DNA of 42,871 nucleotides. Origin: Desulfuromonadales bacterium (GTDB taxonomy: Bacteria; Desulfobacterota; Desulfuromonadia; Desulfuromonadales; Geopsychrobacteraceae). Made by a program: the position numbers and the translations under genes. The notes under the pieces were generated by a model, which made no database searches, was not told the origin of the DNA, and saw nothing but the letters and a program-made list of their open reading frames with translations. The stretch is taken from the NCBI GenBank assembly GCA_019429255.1, contig JAHYIY010000022.1:1-42871 (forward strand), given 5' to 3'. Below, piece by piece: positions 35,800 to 42,871 of this stretch (its first letter is position 1; each line of letters starts with the position of its first letter).

Positions 35800-36516
35800 T
35801 CAGCCCATCTCCTCCAAACGTACAATCATCTCACAGAGTCTGTCAGCCATGTGCTGTTGCAGCAATTTTCCCTTGACGGCACTTGCTTTTGTCGGGTCCC
35901 CCCAGATTCCTCCCGGCCAGTATTTCTGTTTATCGCGTACCAGAATTCCTGGCGGAAAAGATGGGTATTCTGCCGGTGAGGTACCTTTCACCAGTAACGG
36001 ATGTGAATGCAGCAGCCGTGAGGTTTCAATCTCGCCGGCATGGGAATCTCCCGGGGTTTCCAGTAGCCCTTGTGCTACCTTAAGGGCCAGATCATATTCC
36101 TTGATCACCGCGATCTGGATGTCAGTAAAACGGTTCAACAATTCTTCACCGGCATCAACCAGGGTTGCCATATGGGTGGTGCCGGCGTGACCACTAAGCA
36201 GAATGACATAACGCAGCCCCTGGGCATAGAGGGAGGATACCAGGTCCAGCACCAGCATCTTTAAAGTGCCGGTGGAAATGCCGATCGTCCCGGGATGCTG
36301 CGCCGTTGAACGGCAAACACCATAGTGGACCGGTGGCGCAATAAAAAGAGGCCGTCTGGTGGCAGCCACCCGGGCAATATCGATGGCCTGGAGGGTGTCG
36401 GTATCAAGGGGCAGATGGCTGCCGTGTTGCTCTGTCGATCCAAAGGGGACAATAACCGTGCGCGTGGTTTTCAGACCGGCTCCAAATTCCACCATCGTCA
36501 TTTCTTCTATAATCAT
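35800..36516 (-). CDS. Creatininase-family amidohydrolase
   Basis: The 238-residue protein has the creatininase signature FGSTEQHGSHLPLDTD (Glu29, His31, Asp40 as likely metal ligands), then LLSGHAGTTHM and DSHAGEIETS, which complete the two-metal site in this family. Members include creatinine amidohydrolase, FAPy deformylase and mycofactocin MftE, so the substrate is open. It stands alone on the minus strand next to the queuosine genes. GGAG precedes the ATG at 36516. Confidence 0.88.
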   Translation of the reverse strand: MIIEEMTMVEFGAGLKTTRTVIVPFGSTEQHGSHLPLDTDTLQAIDIARVAATRRPLFIAPPVHYGVCRSTAQHPGTIGISTGTLKMLVLDLVSSLYAQGLRYVILLSGHAGTTHMATLVDAGEELLNRFTDIQIAVIKEYDLALKVAQGLLETPGDSHAGEIETSRLLHSHPLLVKGTSPAEYPSFPPGILVRDKQKYWPGGIWGDPTKASAVKGKLLQQHMADRLCEMIVRLEEMG

Positions 36517-36555
36517 CGTGACTCCAAAAAAGTCTCAAGTTGATTCTAGATAAAA

Positions 36556-37305
36556 CTATTTAACCCCTAAATATACATGGGTTTGTGGAATTACAAGAAC
36601 TTCAGGGTGGATAGTTGCAACGAGGGCTTGCAGTGCCAGGAGCCTGGGAACAGAAACCCCAACCCGGTTGTTGCGGGTCAGCGGTTGCAGAATGATGGGG
36701 GTTGCTGGTCTGACGGCCTGGACCAACTGCGCGGCCTGGAGTAGTTCTTCATCGGTGGTGGCTTCACCAACAATCACTTTTACCGAGCACTGTGTTTGTG
36801 TGGCAATTGCGAGAAAATCGGCATGCGCCTGCCAGTCTGTTATCTGGCCGGTTACCGACGGCAGCTTGATATCCATGGCGACATAATCAACATGGTCGAC
36901 TATCAGTCGCAAAGCTGCAGGCAAAGTGCCATTGGTTTCCAGGGAGATCGGCAACAGTTGGCGCAGGTGGGGCAGCCAAAGCTCAAGCAGTTCGGCATGC
37001 AGTAACGGCTCACCGCCAGTGATGCTGATGGAGTGATGGGCTTGGGGGTGTTTTTTCAACCATTGTTTAAGCAGATTCACTACCCGATCAAGGGGAACCG
37101 GGTTCTCATACTCAACTAGAGCGCCGGAACCGGAATCTTCCTCCACCAGGCACAGACTTCTACTTAAAAAACTGGTATCACAGTAGTCGCAGTCGAGATT
37201 ACAGCCGGCAAAACGGATAAAAACCTGGCGCCGGCCTAATAGCTCCCCCTCCCCTTGCAGCGAAGAAAATACTTCGATCAGATCAGCTGCGGGTATATGC
37301 AGCAT
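36556..37305 (-). CDS. queE: 7-carboxy-7-deazaguanine synthase (radical SAM)
   Basis: QueE contracts 6-carboxytetrahydropterin to 7-carboxy-7-deazaguanine on the way to queuosine. The 249-residue protein has EVFSSLQGEGELLGRRQVFIR, the cluster motif CNLDCDYCDT (Cys35, 39, 42) and SITGGEPLL for SAM binding. Its start overlaps the queD end by 23 bases, so the two are coupled. Regulation was not seen; no preQ1 riboswitch is apparent upstream. Confidence 0.94.
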   Translation of the reverse strand: MLHIPAADLIEVFSSLQGEGELLGRRQVFIRFAGCNLDCDYCDTSFLSRSLCLVEEDSGSGALVEYENPVPLDRVVNLLKQWLKKHPQAHHSISITGGEPLLHAELLELWLPHLRQLLPISLETNGTLPAALRLIVDHVDYVAMDIKLPSVTGQITDWQAHADFLAIATQTQCSVKVIVGEATTDEELLQAAQLVQAVRPATPIILQPLTRNNRVGVSVPRLLALQALVATIHPEVLVIPQTHVYLGVK

Positions 37306-37654
37306 ATGCGTTATCCGATTCCCATACCGTTACCTTCTGGACAATCACCTCATATTCTTGCAGCGACTTCTGAATTTGCTCAAAAACATAACGGGCAATC
37401 TGTTCCGAAGAAGGGCTGATATCTTTAAAGGCATCAAGATCATTAAGATACTTGTGATCCAGATAGTTCATGACCTCACGCGTATGTTTTTTCAGAATTT
37501 TGAAATCGATGCCAAGCCCCGATTTATCAAGACTTTCGGCACTGACCGTGACTTCAACCTTCCAGTTATGACCATGCAGGTTTTCGCAGTCGCCCTGATA
37601 ATGCAACAGATTATGAGCGGCAGCGAAGCTGGTTATGATGGACAGATGGTACAT
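37283..37654 (-). CDS. queD: 6-carboxytetrahydropterin synthase
   Basis: QueD converts dihydroneopterin triphosphate to 6-carboxytetrahydropterin, the step before QueE. The 123-residue protein has zinc ligands His14 (AAAHNLL), His27 and His29 (NLHGHNW), catalytic Cys23 (GDCENLHGH), and the later VWESDNAYAAY glutamate. AGGAGA precedes the ATG at 37654. The gene order yacG-queD-queE on the minus strand suggests one transcript. Confidence 0.95.
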   Translation of the reverse strand: MYHLSIITSFAAAHNLLHYQGDCENLHGHNWKVEVTVSAESLDKSGLGIDFKILKKHTREVMNYLDHKYLNDLDAFKDISPSSEQIARYVFEQIQKSLQEYEVIVQKVTVWESDNAYAAYTRS

Positions 37655-37668
37655 GGTTTCTCCTCAAA

Positions 37669-37863
37669 TCAAGAAAAAGGTGTCTCGTCCAGATCGTCTG
37701 TCGGTTCCGGCGCTTTTTCGCCGGCCACCGCGTATTCCTCATTATCCCAGCGCCCAAGGTCAATCAATCGACAGCGTTCCGAGCAAAAAGGGCGCGAGGG
37801 ATTATTCTGCCATTGGGTTTGAGTTCTGCAGTAAGGGCAGTTTATTTTGATAATCTTCTCCAT
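37669..37863 (-). CDS. yacG: YacG-type zinc-finger protein (DNA gyrase inhibitor family)
   Basis: YacG binds GyrB in Escherichia coli and blocks DNA binding by gyrase. This 64-residue protein has the zinc ligands CPYC (9, 12) and FCSERCRLIDLGRW (Cys27, Cys31), the family signature, followed by an acidic tail. ATG 37863 is favoured because AAGG lies eight bases upstream; ATG 37884, seven codons earlier, is in frame. It lies between the trpB2 gene and queD. Confidence 0.88.
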   Translation of the reverse strand: MEKIIKINCPYCRTQTQWQNNPSRPFCSERCRLIDLGRWDNEEYAVAGEKAPEPTDDLDETPFS

Positions 37864-37896
37864 TGAAACAACCTTTTTAGTCATCTTTTTTCTATT

Positions 37897-39249
37897 CTAG
37901 CCAACCTTGGGCAGGTGTGACAATGATTCCTTGATCTCTTCTTCCGGATATTCATAGTCGTTGAGCTTGCCCGCCAGATAATCATCGTATGCAGTCATAT
38001 CAACATGGCCGTGACCGGAGAGATTGAAGAGGATCGTCTTTTCCTTACCTTCTTCTTTGGCCTGCAGGGCTTCATCAATGGCACCACGGATCGCATGGCT
38101 CGATTCCGGTGCCGGAATAATTCCCTCACAGCGGGAGAACTGCACCGCCGCTTCAAAACAGGCGAGCTGGTGCACCGCCTTGGCTTCGACAACACCGGCG
38201 TGTACCAACTGCGATACCAGCGGCGAAGCACCATGATAGCGCAATCCGCCGGCATGAATCCCCGGTGGCATAAAATCATGGCCAAGGGTGTACATCATGG
38301 ACACCGGTGCCATTTTGGCCGTATCACCGTAGTCAAAGGCATAGACACCACGGGTCAGGGTCGGACAGCTGGCCGGTTCCAGAGCAACGACCCGTACCTG
38401 TTTGCCATGGGCCTTGTCGGCAATAAAGGGAAAGGCAATACCGGCAAAGTTGGAACCGCCACCATGACAGCCAATAACCACATCGGGGTAATCCCCGATC
38501 ATCTCCATCTGTGCCTTGGACTCCAGACCAATAATCGTCTGATGCAGACAAACGTGATTGAGCACGCTACCTAAAGCATAGCGGGTATCGTCGCGGGTGG
38601 CTGCGTCTTCCACCGCCTCACTGATAGCGATACCGAGGGAGCCGTTACTGTCGGGATGCTGGGCGAGAATTGAACGACCGGCATTGGTACGGTTCGATGG
38701 GGATGGGATAACCTCGGCACCCCAGAGTTGCATCATGCTCTTGCGGTAGGGCTTCTGGTTGTAGGACACCTTGACCATATAAACGGTACACTCCAACCCG
38801 AACATCTGACAGGCCAGGGAAATGGATGATCCCCATTGGCCGGCGCCGGTTTCGGTGGCAATACGTTTGGTGCCGGAAATCTTGTTGTAATAGGCCTGCG
38901 GAACAGCGCTGTTGGGCTTATGGGAGCCGGCCGGGGAACCGCCTTCATACTTGTAGTAGATTTTCGCCGGGGTAGCGAGCACCTTTTCCAGGCGATGGGC
39001 GCGGTACATGGGCGCCGGACGCCACAGCTGGTAAATATCGAGAACTTCCTGCGGGATATCGATCCAGCGCTGGTTAGACACCTCCTGCTCAATCAAGGGC
39101 ATGGGAAACAGGGGGAGCAAATCATCGGGAGAGACCGGTTGCATGGTGCCGGGATGAATTACCGGTGCCAGAGGGCCTGGCATGTCGGGAATAATATTGT
39201 ACCATTGGCGTGGAATCTGTGATTCCGGAAGGATGATCTTGGTCTGCAT
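37897..39249 (-). CDS. trpB: TrpB2-type tryptophan synthase beta-like PLP enzyme
   Basis: TrpB2 enzymes condense indole or O-phosphoserine-derived intermediates to tryptophan and work without TrpA. The 450-residue protein has the PLP lysine Lys111 in [14 protein letters not shown], the phosphate loop GCHGGGSNF and the C-terminal LSGHGHVD, typical of the long TrpB2 group rather than TrpB1. ATG 39249 follows AAGGAG. No trpA or other trp gene is near, so indole salvage is a reasonable role. The 154-base gap upstream (39289-39442) shows no gene. Confidence 0.92.
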   Translation of the reverse strand: MQTKIILPESQIPRQWYNIIPDMPGPLAPVIHPGTMQPVSPDDLLPLFPMPLIEQEVSNQRWIDIPQEVLDIYQLWRPAPMYRAHRLEKVLATPAKIYYKYEGGSPAGSHKPNSAVPQAYYNKISGTKRIATETGAGQWGSSISLACQMFGLECTVYMVKVSYNQKPYRKSMMQLWGAEVIPSPSNRTNAGRSILAQHPDSNGSLGIAISEAVEDAATRDDTRYALGSVLNHVCLHQTIIGLESKAQMEMIGDYPDVVIGCHGGGSNFAGIAFPFIADKAHGKQVRVVALEPASCPTLTRGVYAFDYGDTAKMAPVSMMYTLGHDFMPPGIHAGGLRYHGASPLVSQLVHAGVVEAKAVHQLACFEAAVQFSRCEGIIPAPESSHAIRGAIDEALQAKEEGKEKTILFNLSGHGHVDMTAYDDYLAGKLNDYEYPEEEIKESLSHLPKVG

Positions 39250-39442
39250 GGGGTCTCCTTGCACTATGTCAGCTTTGTCACTGTTCAACGCAGAAAAAAT
39301 TGTCGATAGAAATAATGATTCAAGGACTTAACAGCTTCATTGGATAGCACGTAACGCCAGTAAAAACAAGGTTGCACAGCACCTTCAATGGTTGAAAAAA
39401 GTACCTGATTACAGACCTAAAGATTCATCAATCAGTCAATTT

Positions 39443-39937
39443 TTACCCCTCATCTGAGGTTTTGGGATGACCGATAGCAATACACAGGCAATCCGCCTCA
39501 GCGTAGATAGCTGAACCGCTGCATACCCTCCCCTTCACCAGCACTTTACGCCCACTCATGGAAACCACTTCGCTCTCGACCGTCACCACAGTTTGCAGCG
39601 GCAACAGGTTACGAAAACTGACATTGAGGTTGGCAACAACTACCGCGTGACCTGCAGCCCAGCCGGTTAAACCCAGCACCTCGTCAAGCACCGCCGCTAT
39701 CGCGCCACCGTGAGCATGACCGGGCGGCCCCTCGGTTTCCGGACCAAACCACACCCGCGCTTTGAGCTGCTGAGCGGCATCACGATAATAGCGGATGCGA
39801 AAACGCTCCCCGTGTGGATCACCGGAAATAAATCGCAACGAACTACCCACCAGGGCCGGCGCATCAAAAGCGGTCCAGTTGGATTCCCCGCGCAAATCGA
39901 CTGCCATACCATCCGCTTTGGCCATTGTTGTGTCCAT
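39443..39937 (-). CDS. PaaI-like hotdog-fold thioesterase
   Basis: The 164-residue protein has the hotdog signature GPPGHAHGGAIAAVLDEVLG, with the HGG and following aspartate of PaaI-type thioesterases, and a second strand set NLNVSFRNLLPLQTVVTVESEV. It should cleave an acyl-CoA or a related thioester; the substrate is unknown. The start is ATG 39937 with AAAGGG six bases upstream; a TTG two codons earlier is unlikely. It directly follows the tRNA terminator at the edge of the integrated element. Confidence 0.87.
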   Translation of the reverse strand: MDTTMAKADGMAVDLRGESNWTAFDAPALVGSSLRFISGDPHGERFRIRYYRDAAQQLKARVWFGPETEGPPGHAHGGAIAAVLDEVLGLTGWAAGHAVVVANLNVSFRNLLPLQTVVTVESEVVSMSGRKVLVKGRVCSGSAIYAEADCLCIAIGHPKTSDEG

Positions 39938-39956
39938 AAGCAACCCTTTCGTTGTG

Positions 39957-39994
39957 AAAAAAAAGGGCCAAAGCTGCTGTCAGCTAAAGCCCTT
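39957..39994 (-). terminator. Terminator of the tRNA-Gly locus
   Basis: On the minus strand AAGGGC and GCCCTT enclose further pairing (TTTAGCTG with CAGCTTT), followed by eight T residues. It ends transcription of the tRNA-Gly gene in its original state and now lies just after the tRNA fragment. T residues also follow on the plus strand, so it may act both ways. Confidence 0.8.
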
Positions 39995-40002
39995 GTTTTT
40001 AT

Positions 40003-40050
40003 TGGAGCGGGAAACGGGATTCGAACCCGCGACTCTCAGCTTGGGAAGCC
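40003..40050 (-). other. tRNA-Gly(CCC) 3' fragment: attachment site of integrated element
   Basis: The minus strand holds the 3' 48 bases of a tRNA-Gly: anticodon loop TTCCCAA (anticodon CCC), the stem after it, GGGTTCGAATCCC as T arm, the acceptor strand TTCCCGC and discriminator plus CCA (TCCA). The 5' half, expected to start GCGGGAA, is absent. Identity to a tRNA starts about the anticodon stem, where tyrosine integrases commonly cross over. The complete tRNA copy should lie at the far end of the element, outside the window. Confidence 0.82.
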
Positions 40051-40178
40051 AGCAAATACAGTTTTCCGCAATTTTCCCCACCATTCCCAAACACCATTTT
40101 TTAGCCTTTACTTTCAAGCATTTATAATCTAACCTTAAACCTGTTTCGACCCTTAATTTCCTATAGCATCCTGATAAA

Positions 40179-40202
40179 AAGGGACACCCAAAGGGACACC
40201 CA
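40179..40202 (+). repeat. Two tandem 12-bp repeats next to the att site
   Basis: AAGGGACACCCA occurs twice back to back, just upstream of the integrase gene. Position and direct repetition suit integrase arm-type or excisionase binding sites. This role is inferred. Confidence 0.5.
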
Positions 40203-40214
40203 AGCGGAGGCACC

Positions 40215-41420
40215 ATGCCCATAAACGACCTTCAGCCTACATCTGAAAAAGGTGTTTTTTACCGAACCGAGCCCGGCAGGAAAAACGGCATCAAATCGGA
40301 TCGGCAGTTTATCATAGTCTACAAATTGGACGGCAAAAAATATCGCGGTGTCATTGGCTGGGAGTCAGAAGGGTGTCGCGTATCTGCTGCACATGACAAG
40401 ATCAGGGAATTCAGGCGCAACCATCGTAACGGTCACGGTCCTGTTAGTCTGGCCGAAGAACGCGAACTGGCAGAGTACCAGAGGCGTGAAAAAGAACTGG
40501 CAGAGTCAAGCAAACCGACCTTTGCGTTCTTGTGGCGTGAATACAGTAAAACCCTGAAAAAGTCCCTCGGATCAGATAGGGCCAATTTCAACCATCACCT
40601 GACCACCATCGCCGATAAAACACCTGACGAAATTGTTAGTCTGGATATTGAAAGAATACGTCGCAACCTTCTGAAAAACAATCGTTCACAGCAGACGATC
40701 AAGCACGTTCTTACCTTGATTAACCGCCTTGTGAATTTTGGTCTCAGTCAGTCGCCGCCCTTGTGCCCACCGCTGAAATTTAAGATCAAGTCCCCACGTT
40801 TCGACAACACCAAAACCGAAACCTTGACGCCCGACGAACACCGCCGTCTGCTGGTTACGATTGAAACCGACCTGGCATCGGACCCCTGGACAGGTCGCGC
40901 CATGCTGCTGGCCCTGACTATGGGTTTACGCAAGGGGGAGCTGCTGCGCCTCCAGTGGCGCGACGTTGACCTTGATTTTGGCTTTTGTGAGCTGCGCGAC
41001 ACCAAATCAGGCAAAACCCACAAAGTCCCCATCAACGAGGCCGCCAGACAGATTTTTAAAGCGTTACCACGCACCGCAAACCCCTATGTTTTCGCCGGTC
41101 GAACCGACGACAACGGCCACCATCACCCGCGCCAAAACTTTCAGAAGGGAGCAAATCGCATACGCGAGGCCGCACAATTACCGGAAGGTTTCAGGCCTTT
41201 TCATGGCTTGCGTCATCATTTCGCCACCACCTTGGCAAATGCCGGAACCCCCCTTTATACACTCCAGCGATTATTGACCCACGCGAGCCCGGCCATGACA
41301 CAACGCTATGCACATTTGACCGACGAGAGCTTAAAGGCCGCAAGTGAAACCGCCGGGCAACTCGTTACAGCAGTATCATCCGACGCCACCAGCACAACCA
41401 CAATAAACGGGGACCACTAA
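40215..41420 (+). CDS. int: Tyrosine-type site-specific integrase
   Basis: The 401-residue protein has an N-terminal arm-binding-like domain, a core-binding SAM-like domain (about 100-195, TFAFLWREYSKTLKK) and a catalytic domain with Arg239 in TMGLRKGELLRLQW, His330-x-x-Arg333 in FHGLRHHFATTL, His356 in LLTHAS and the nucleophile Tyr365 in MTQRYAHL. All catalytic residues are present. GGAGG precedes the ATG at 40215. Location 160 bases from the tRNA-Gly fragment marks it as the integrase for this element. Confidence 0.95.
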   Translation: MPINDLQPTSEKGVFYRTEPGRKNGIKSDRQFIIVYKLDGKKYRGVIGWESEGCRVSAAHDKIREFRRNHRNGHGPVSLAEERELAEYQRREKELAESSKPTFAFLWREYSKTLKKSLGSDRANFNHHLTTIADKTPDEIVSLDIERIRRNLLKNNRSQQTIKHVLTLINRLVNFGLSQSPPLCPPLKFKIKSPRFDNTKTETLTPDEHRRLLVTIETDLASDPWTGRAMLLALTMGLRKGELLRLQWRDVDLDFGFCELRDTKSGKTHKVPINEAARQIFKALPRTANPYVFAGRTDDNGHHHPRQNFQKGANRIREAAQLPEGFRPFHGLRHHFATTLANAGTPLYTLQRLLTHASPAMTQRYAHLTDESLKAASETAGQLVTAVSSDATSTTTINGDH

Positions 41421-41421
41421 C

Positions 41422-41703
41422 ATGGCACCACTATCAGCAGCAGAACGGCAACGTCGCTACCGTTACAACCGCCCCACCGCTGGCGAAAACGGAGAGCGCC
41501 GTCTTAATACCTGGATCAGCACCGCCGCCGCCCTTGCCCTGCGTCGTATCGCTGCGCATGAAGGTATCAGCCAACGTGCCACCCTGGAGCGTCTGATTCT
41601 CGCCGCTGACGACGCCAAGCTTACCGCGTTACGCAGTAACGAAGCCGCCTGGCAGCAGTATCTGGACAGAGGCACCACCCGAACAACGAGGAGGAACCAC
41701 TAA
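41422..41703 (+). CDS. Small basic protein with ribbon-helix-helix-like segment (93 aa)
   Basis: The start is ATG 41422, immediately after the integrase stop. The product has a basic N-terminus (AERQRRYRYNRP) followed by RLNTWISTAAALALRRIAAHEGISQRATLERLI, which looks like a strand-helix-helix of the CopG/Arc type, and an Arg-rich end. It may be an element regulator or excisionase-like DNA-binding protein. No exact family is recognised. Confidence 0.65.
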   Translation: MAPLSAAERQRRYRYNRPTAGENGERRLNTWISTAAALALRRIAAHEGISQRATLERLILAADDAKLTALRSNEAAWQQYLDRGTTRTTRRNH

Positions 41704-41739
41704 CATGACACCAGCACAGCAGCAGGAGGTCATCAGCCT

Positions 41740-41922
41740 ATGAATAAAATAGAAACGATTGAAAGAAATGACCCTGAACTATGCAGGAGACTGCTAGACC
41801 CCGACATAAGGAAGGTTGTCGAAATTTATCAAGACGCCGACCCCGATTTTCAACGCTGGATATTCCAGCACATTATGAAAATCAGAAATTCCAAGAAGGC
41901 AACCACCAGCAGCAACAGATAA
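41740..41922 (+). CDS. Hypothetical protein (60 aa) of the integrated element
   Basis: ATG 41740 follows GGAGG by 11 bases. The product is charged and helical (LCRRLLDPDIRKVVEIYQDADPDFQRWIFQHIMKI) with no membrane segment. It overlaps by four bases (ATGA) the end of a 12-codon mini-ORF starting at 41705 that has its own strong GAGGAGG site, so translation may be coupled. No family is recognised. The 92 bases after it hold nothing I recognise. Confidence 0.6.
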   Translation: MNKIETIERNDPELCRRLLDPDIRKVVEIYQDADPDFQRWIFQHIMKIRNSKKATTSSNR

Positions 41923-42014
41923 CCGTTAAAATTTCGCCCGGCTAGATCGACGGATCGAAAAGGCGGCACCCTACCGCCCCCGCCGGGCATCCTCACATCA
42001 GGGAGCACTAGGGA

Positions 42015-42782
42015 GTGCTGACCATGTTAAAAATATGCTTGGATGAAAACCTTAATATCTGGACCGTTGCCGATGAATGCGCCAAGGAGTTTCCAGAAAC
42101 AACCCGCTTTTTGTGGCTGGTTGCAATGGCAAAAGCAATTTACGCAGAACCGCCCGCGCTCAAACTGGAACCTGACGAAACTTGGGACAAGGTTACAAAC
42201 ACCAATAGAAAACGGTTCACACAGTCGCCGAGGATAAGTCTTGATGGCGAAGTTTGGGGATATCGAGAAACTGCCACGCAAAGAAATCACCGCCGCATGG
42301 CTGAACAAATGACTAACCCCCCGGAAGTGATTCGTGAAAAATACGACCCTGATAATTCTCCCTTGAAAAAACTGACCGAGCCCCTCACATCGACAAAAGA
42401 ACCCCCTGGAATAAATGCAAGAACATTCAAAGAGAAGATTCACCGCGAGCACTTCCGCGCCTGGTGCTTGTCTGCTGGCTATGACTTGCCTCGGTTCTGG
42501 TTCGGATCGAAAACGGTCGCTCCGACAGAACAGACACCACCACCAGCGGAACAAATGGAGGCACTGAAAAAAACGGCACATGAAAAGGCTGTTGAGTATG
42601 CAACGACAGCGCGAGAGGGCAGCATCCCTATTCATGTCATCATCAAACACATTGAAGATGAGTATGCATTTAAAGGGACAACCCTTCACGATATTATCTG
42701 GCCGGAGCGCTCCAGCATATCCGGCGCAAACAAACGCAAGCGGTTAAGCGATTACAGAAAGTGCAAGCGTAACAATCAGTAA
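42015..42782 (+). CDS. Hypothetical protein (255 aa) of the integrated element
   Basis: The N-terminal half (WTVADECAKEFPETTRFLWLVAMAKAIY) is helical, the middle is Pro- and Thr-rich linker, and the end (HIEDEYAFKGTTLHDIIWPERSSISGANKRKRLSDYRKCKRN) is basic, suggesting nucleic-acid binding. No domain is recognised. ATG 42024 (second Met of MLTM) is an alternative start; GGGAG lies upstream of 42015. A clear terminator follows within 35 bases, so it ends the first transcript of the element. Confidence 0.65.
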   Translation: MLTMLKICLDENLNIWTVADECAKEFPETTRFLWLVAMAKAIYAEPPALKLEPDETWDKVTNTNRKRFTQSPRISLDGEVWGYRETATQRNHRRMAEQMTNPPEVIREKYDPDNSPLKKLTEPLTSTKEPPGINARTFKEKIHREHFRAWCLSAGYDLPRFWFGSKTVAPTEQTPPPAEQMEALKKTAHEKAVEYATTAREGSIPIHVIIKHIEDEYAFKGTTLHDIIWPERSSISGANKRKRLSDYRKCKRNNQ

Positions 42783-42812
42783 CACCCCGTTACATTCAAA
42801 AAAAATATCATC

Positions 42813-42857
42813 AAGGCGTAACATGCTGATTATTCATAGCTGTTGCGCCTTTTTTTT
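42813..42857 (+). terminator. Intrinsic terminator after the 255-aa gene
   Basis: AAGGCGTAACA and TGTTGCGCCTT pair over 11 bp (one G-U) and are followed by a run of T residues. It ends the plus-strand transcript that starts at or before the integrase gene. Confidence 0.85.
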
Positions 42858-42871
42858 GTGTTTTTTTGCTT

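Larger units (their letters stand above)
40003..42871. mobile_element. Left part of a tRNA-Gly-integrated genetic element (open at right edge)
   Basis: Between the tRNA fragment and the window end lie a tyrosine integrase and several short or unknown genes, in contrast to the housekeeping genes before it. The integrase lies next to the att site and reads away from it. The element's other boundary and cargo are beyond 42871, so its type (prophage, satellite or island) cannot be told. Confidence 0.8.

Noticed and set aside
40177-40202. CRISPR-like repeat
   Set aside because: Only two adjacent 12-bp units without spacers; more likely integrase binding sites.
39980-40222. Complete tRNA-Gly gene at the integrase border
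   Set aside because: The 5' acceptor strand and D arm are absent upstream of the anticodon loop; only the 3' part is present.

Overview
The window reads as a chromosomal segment of a Desulfuromonadales-type deltaproteobacterium (Desulfuromonas/Pelobacter/Geobacter relatives). This is inferred from gene content and protein style: a pyrR-pyrB-pyrC-carA-carB-greA run, a KamA-family gene behind Ddl-like ATP-grasp genes, and a probable selenoprotein. No marker gene fixes the genus.

Positions 1-16041 are almost all minus strand. Read in transcription order they are lepA, lepB, then a complete pyrimidine operon: pyrR, pyrB, pyrC, carA, two different full-length carB genes and greA. A DUF1858 protein and recG (cut by the window edge) follow. 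The pyr operon begins with a TTGACA promoter and a leader holding a PyrR-binding-loop-like hairpin, a small translatable ORF and an intrinsic terminator, so it looks attenuation-controlled. A second terminator separates carB from greA. A large composite palindrome lies between greA and the DUF1858 gene.

Positions 16155-26491 are mixed: an EamA transporter, a small zinc-ribbon protein, a three-gene polar amino-acid ABC transporter, an exported rhodanese-like protein whose reading frame crosses a UGA with a good bacterial SECIS hairpin (probable selenocysteine), pfkA, a Na/Pi cotransporter, a LysR regulator, a 54-residue membrane protein, azlCD and a YhbY-type RNA-binding protein.

Positions 26571-30426 form one compact transcription unit: promoter, structured leader whose long stem buries the Shine-Dalgarno, two D-Ala-D-Ala-ligase-like ATP-grasp enzymes, a GNAT acetyltransferase, a KamA radical-SAM aminomutase with the lysine-binding residues of lysine 2,3-aminomutase, and a hairpin terminator. 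The genes overlap or nearly touch. Together they suggest synthesis of an acetylated and/or peptide-linked beta-lysine compound. This is the best candidate in the window for an undescribed system.

Positions 30498-39937 carry a membrane protein, an M1-type metallopeptidase, dgt, rsmD, coaD, a creatininase-family protein, a trpB2-yacG-queD-queE cluster and a hotdog thioesterase.

From 40003 to the right end is the start of an integrative element. The 3' part of a tRNA-Gly(CCC) gene marks the att site, followed by a tyrosine integrase and three small or unknown genes; the other end lies outside the window. Three copies of a short non-coding transposable element (MITE) with about 15-bp terminal inverted repeats and 8-bp target duplications are scattered at 18299, 20808 and 34435. 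No rRNA, CRISPR array or complete tRNA was seen.
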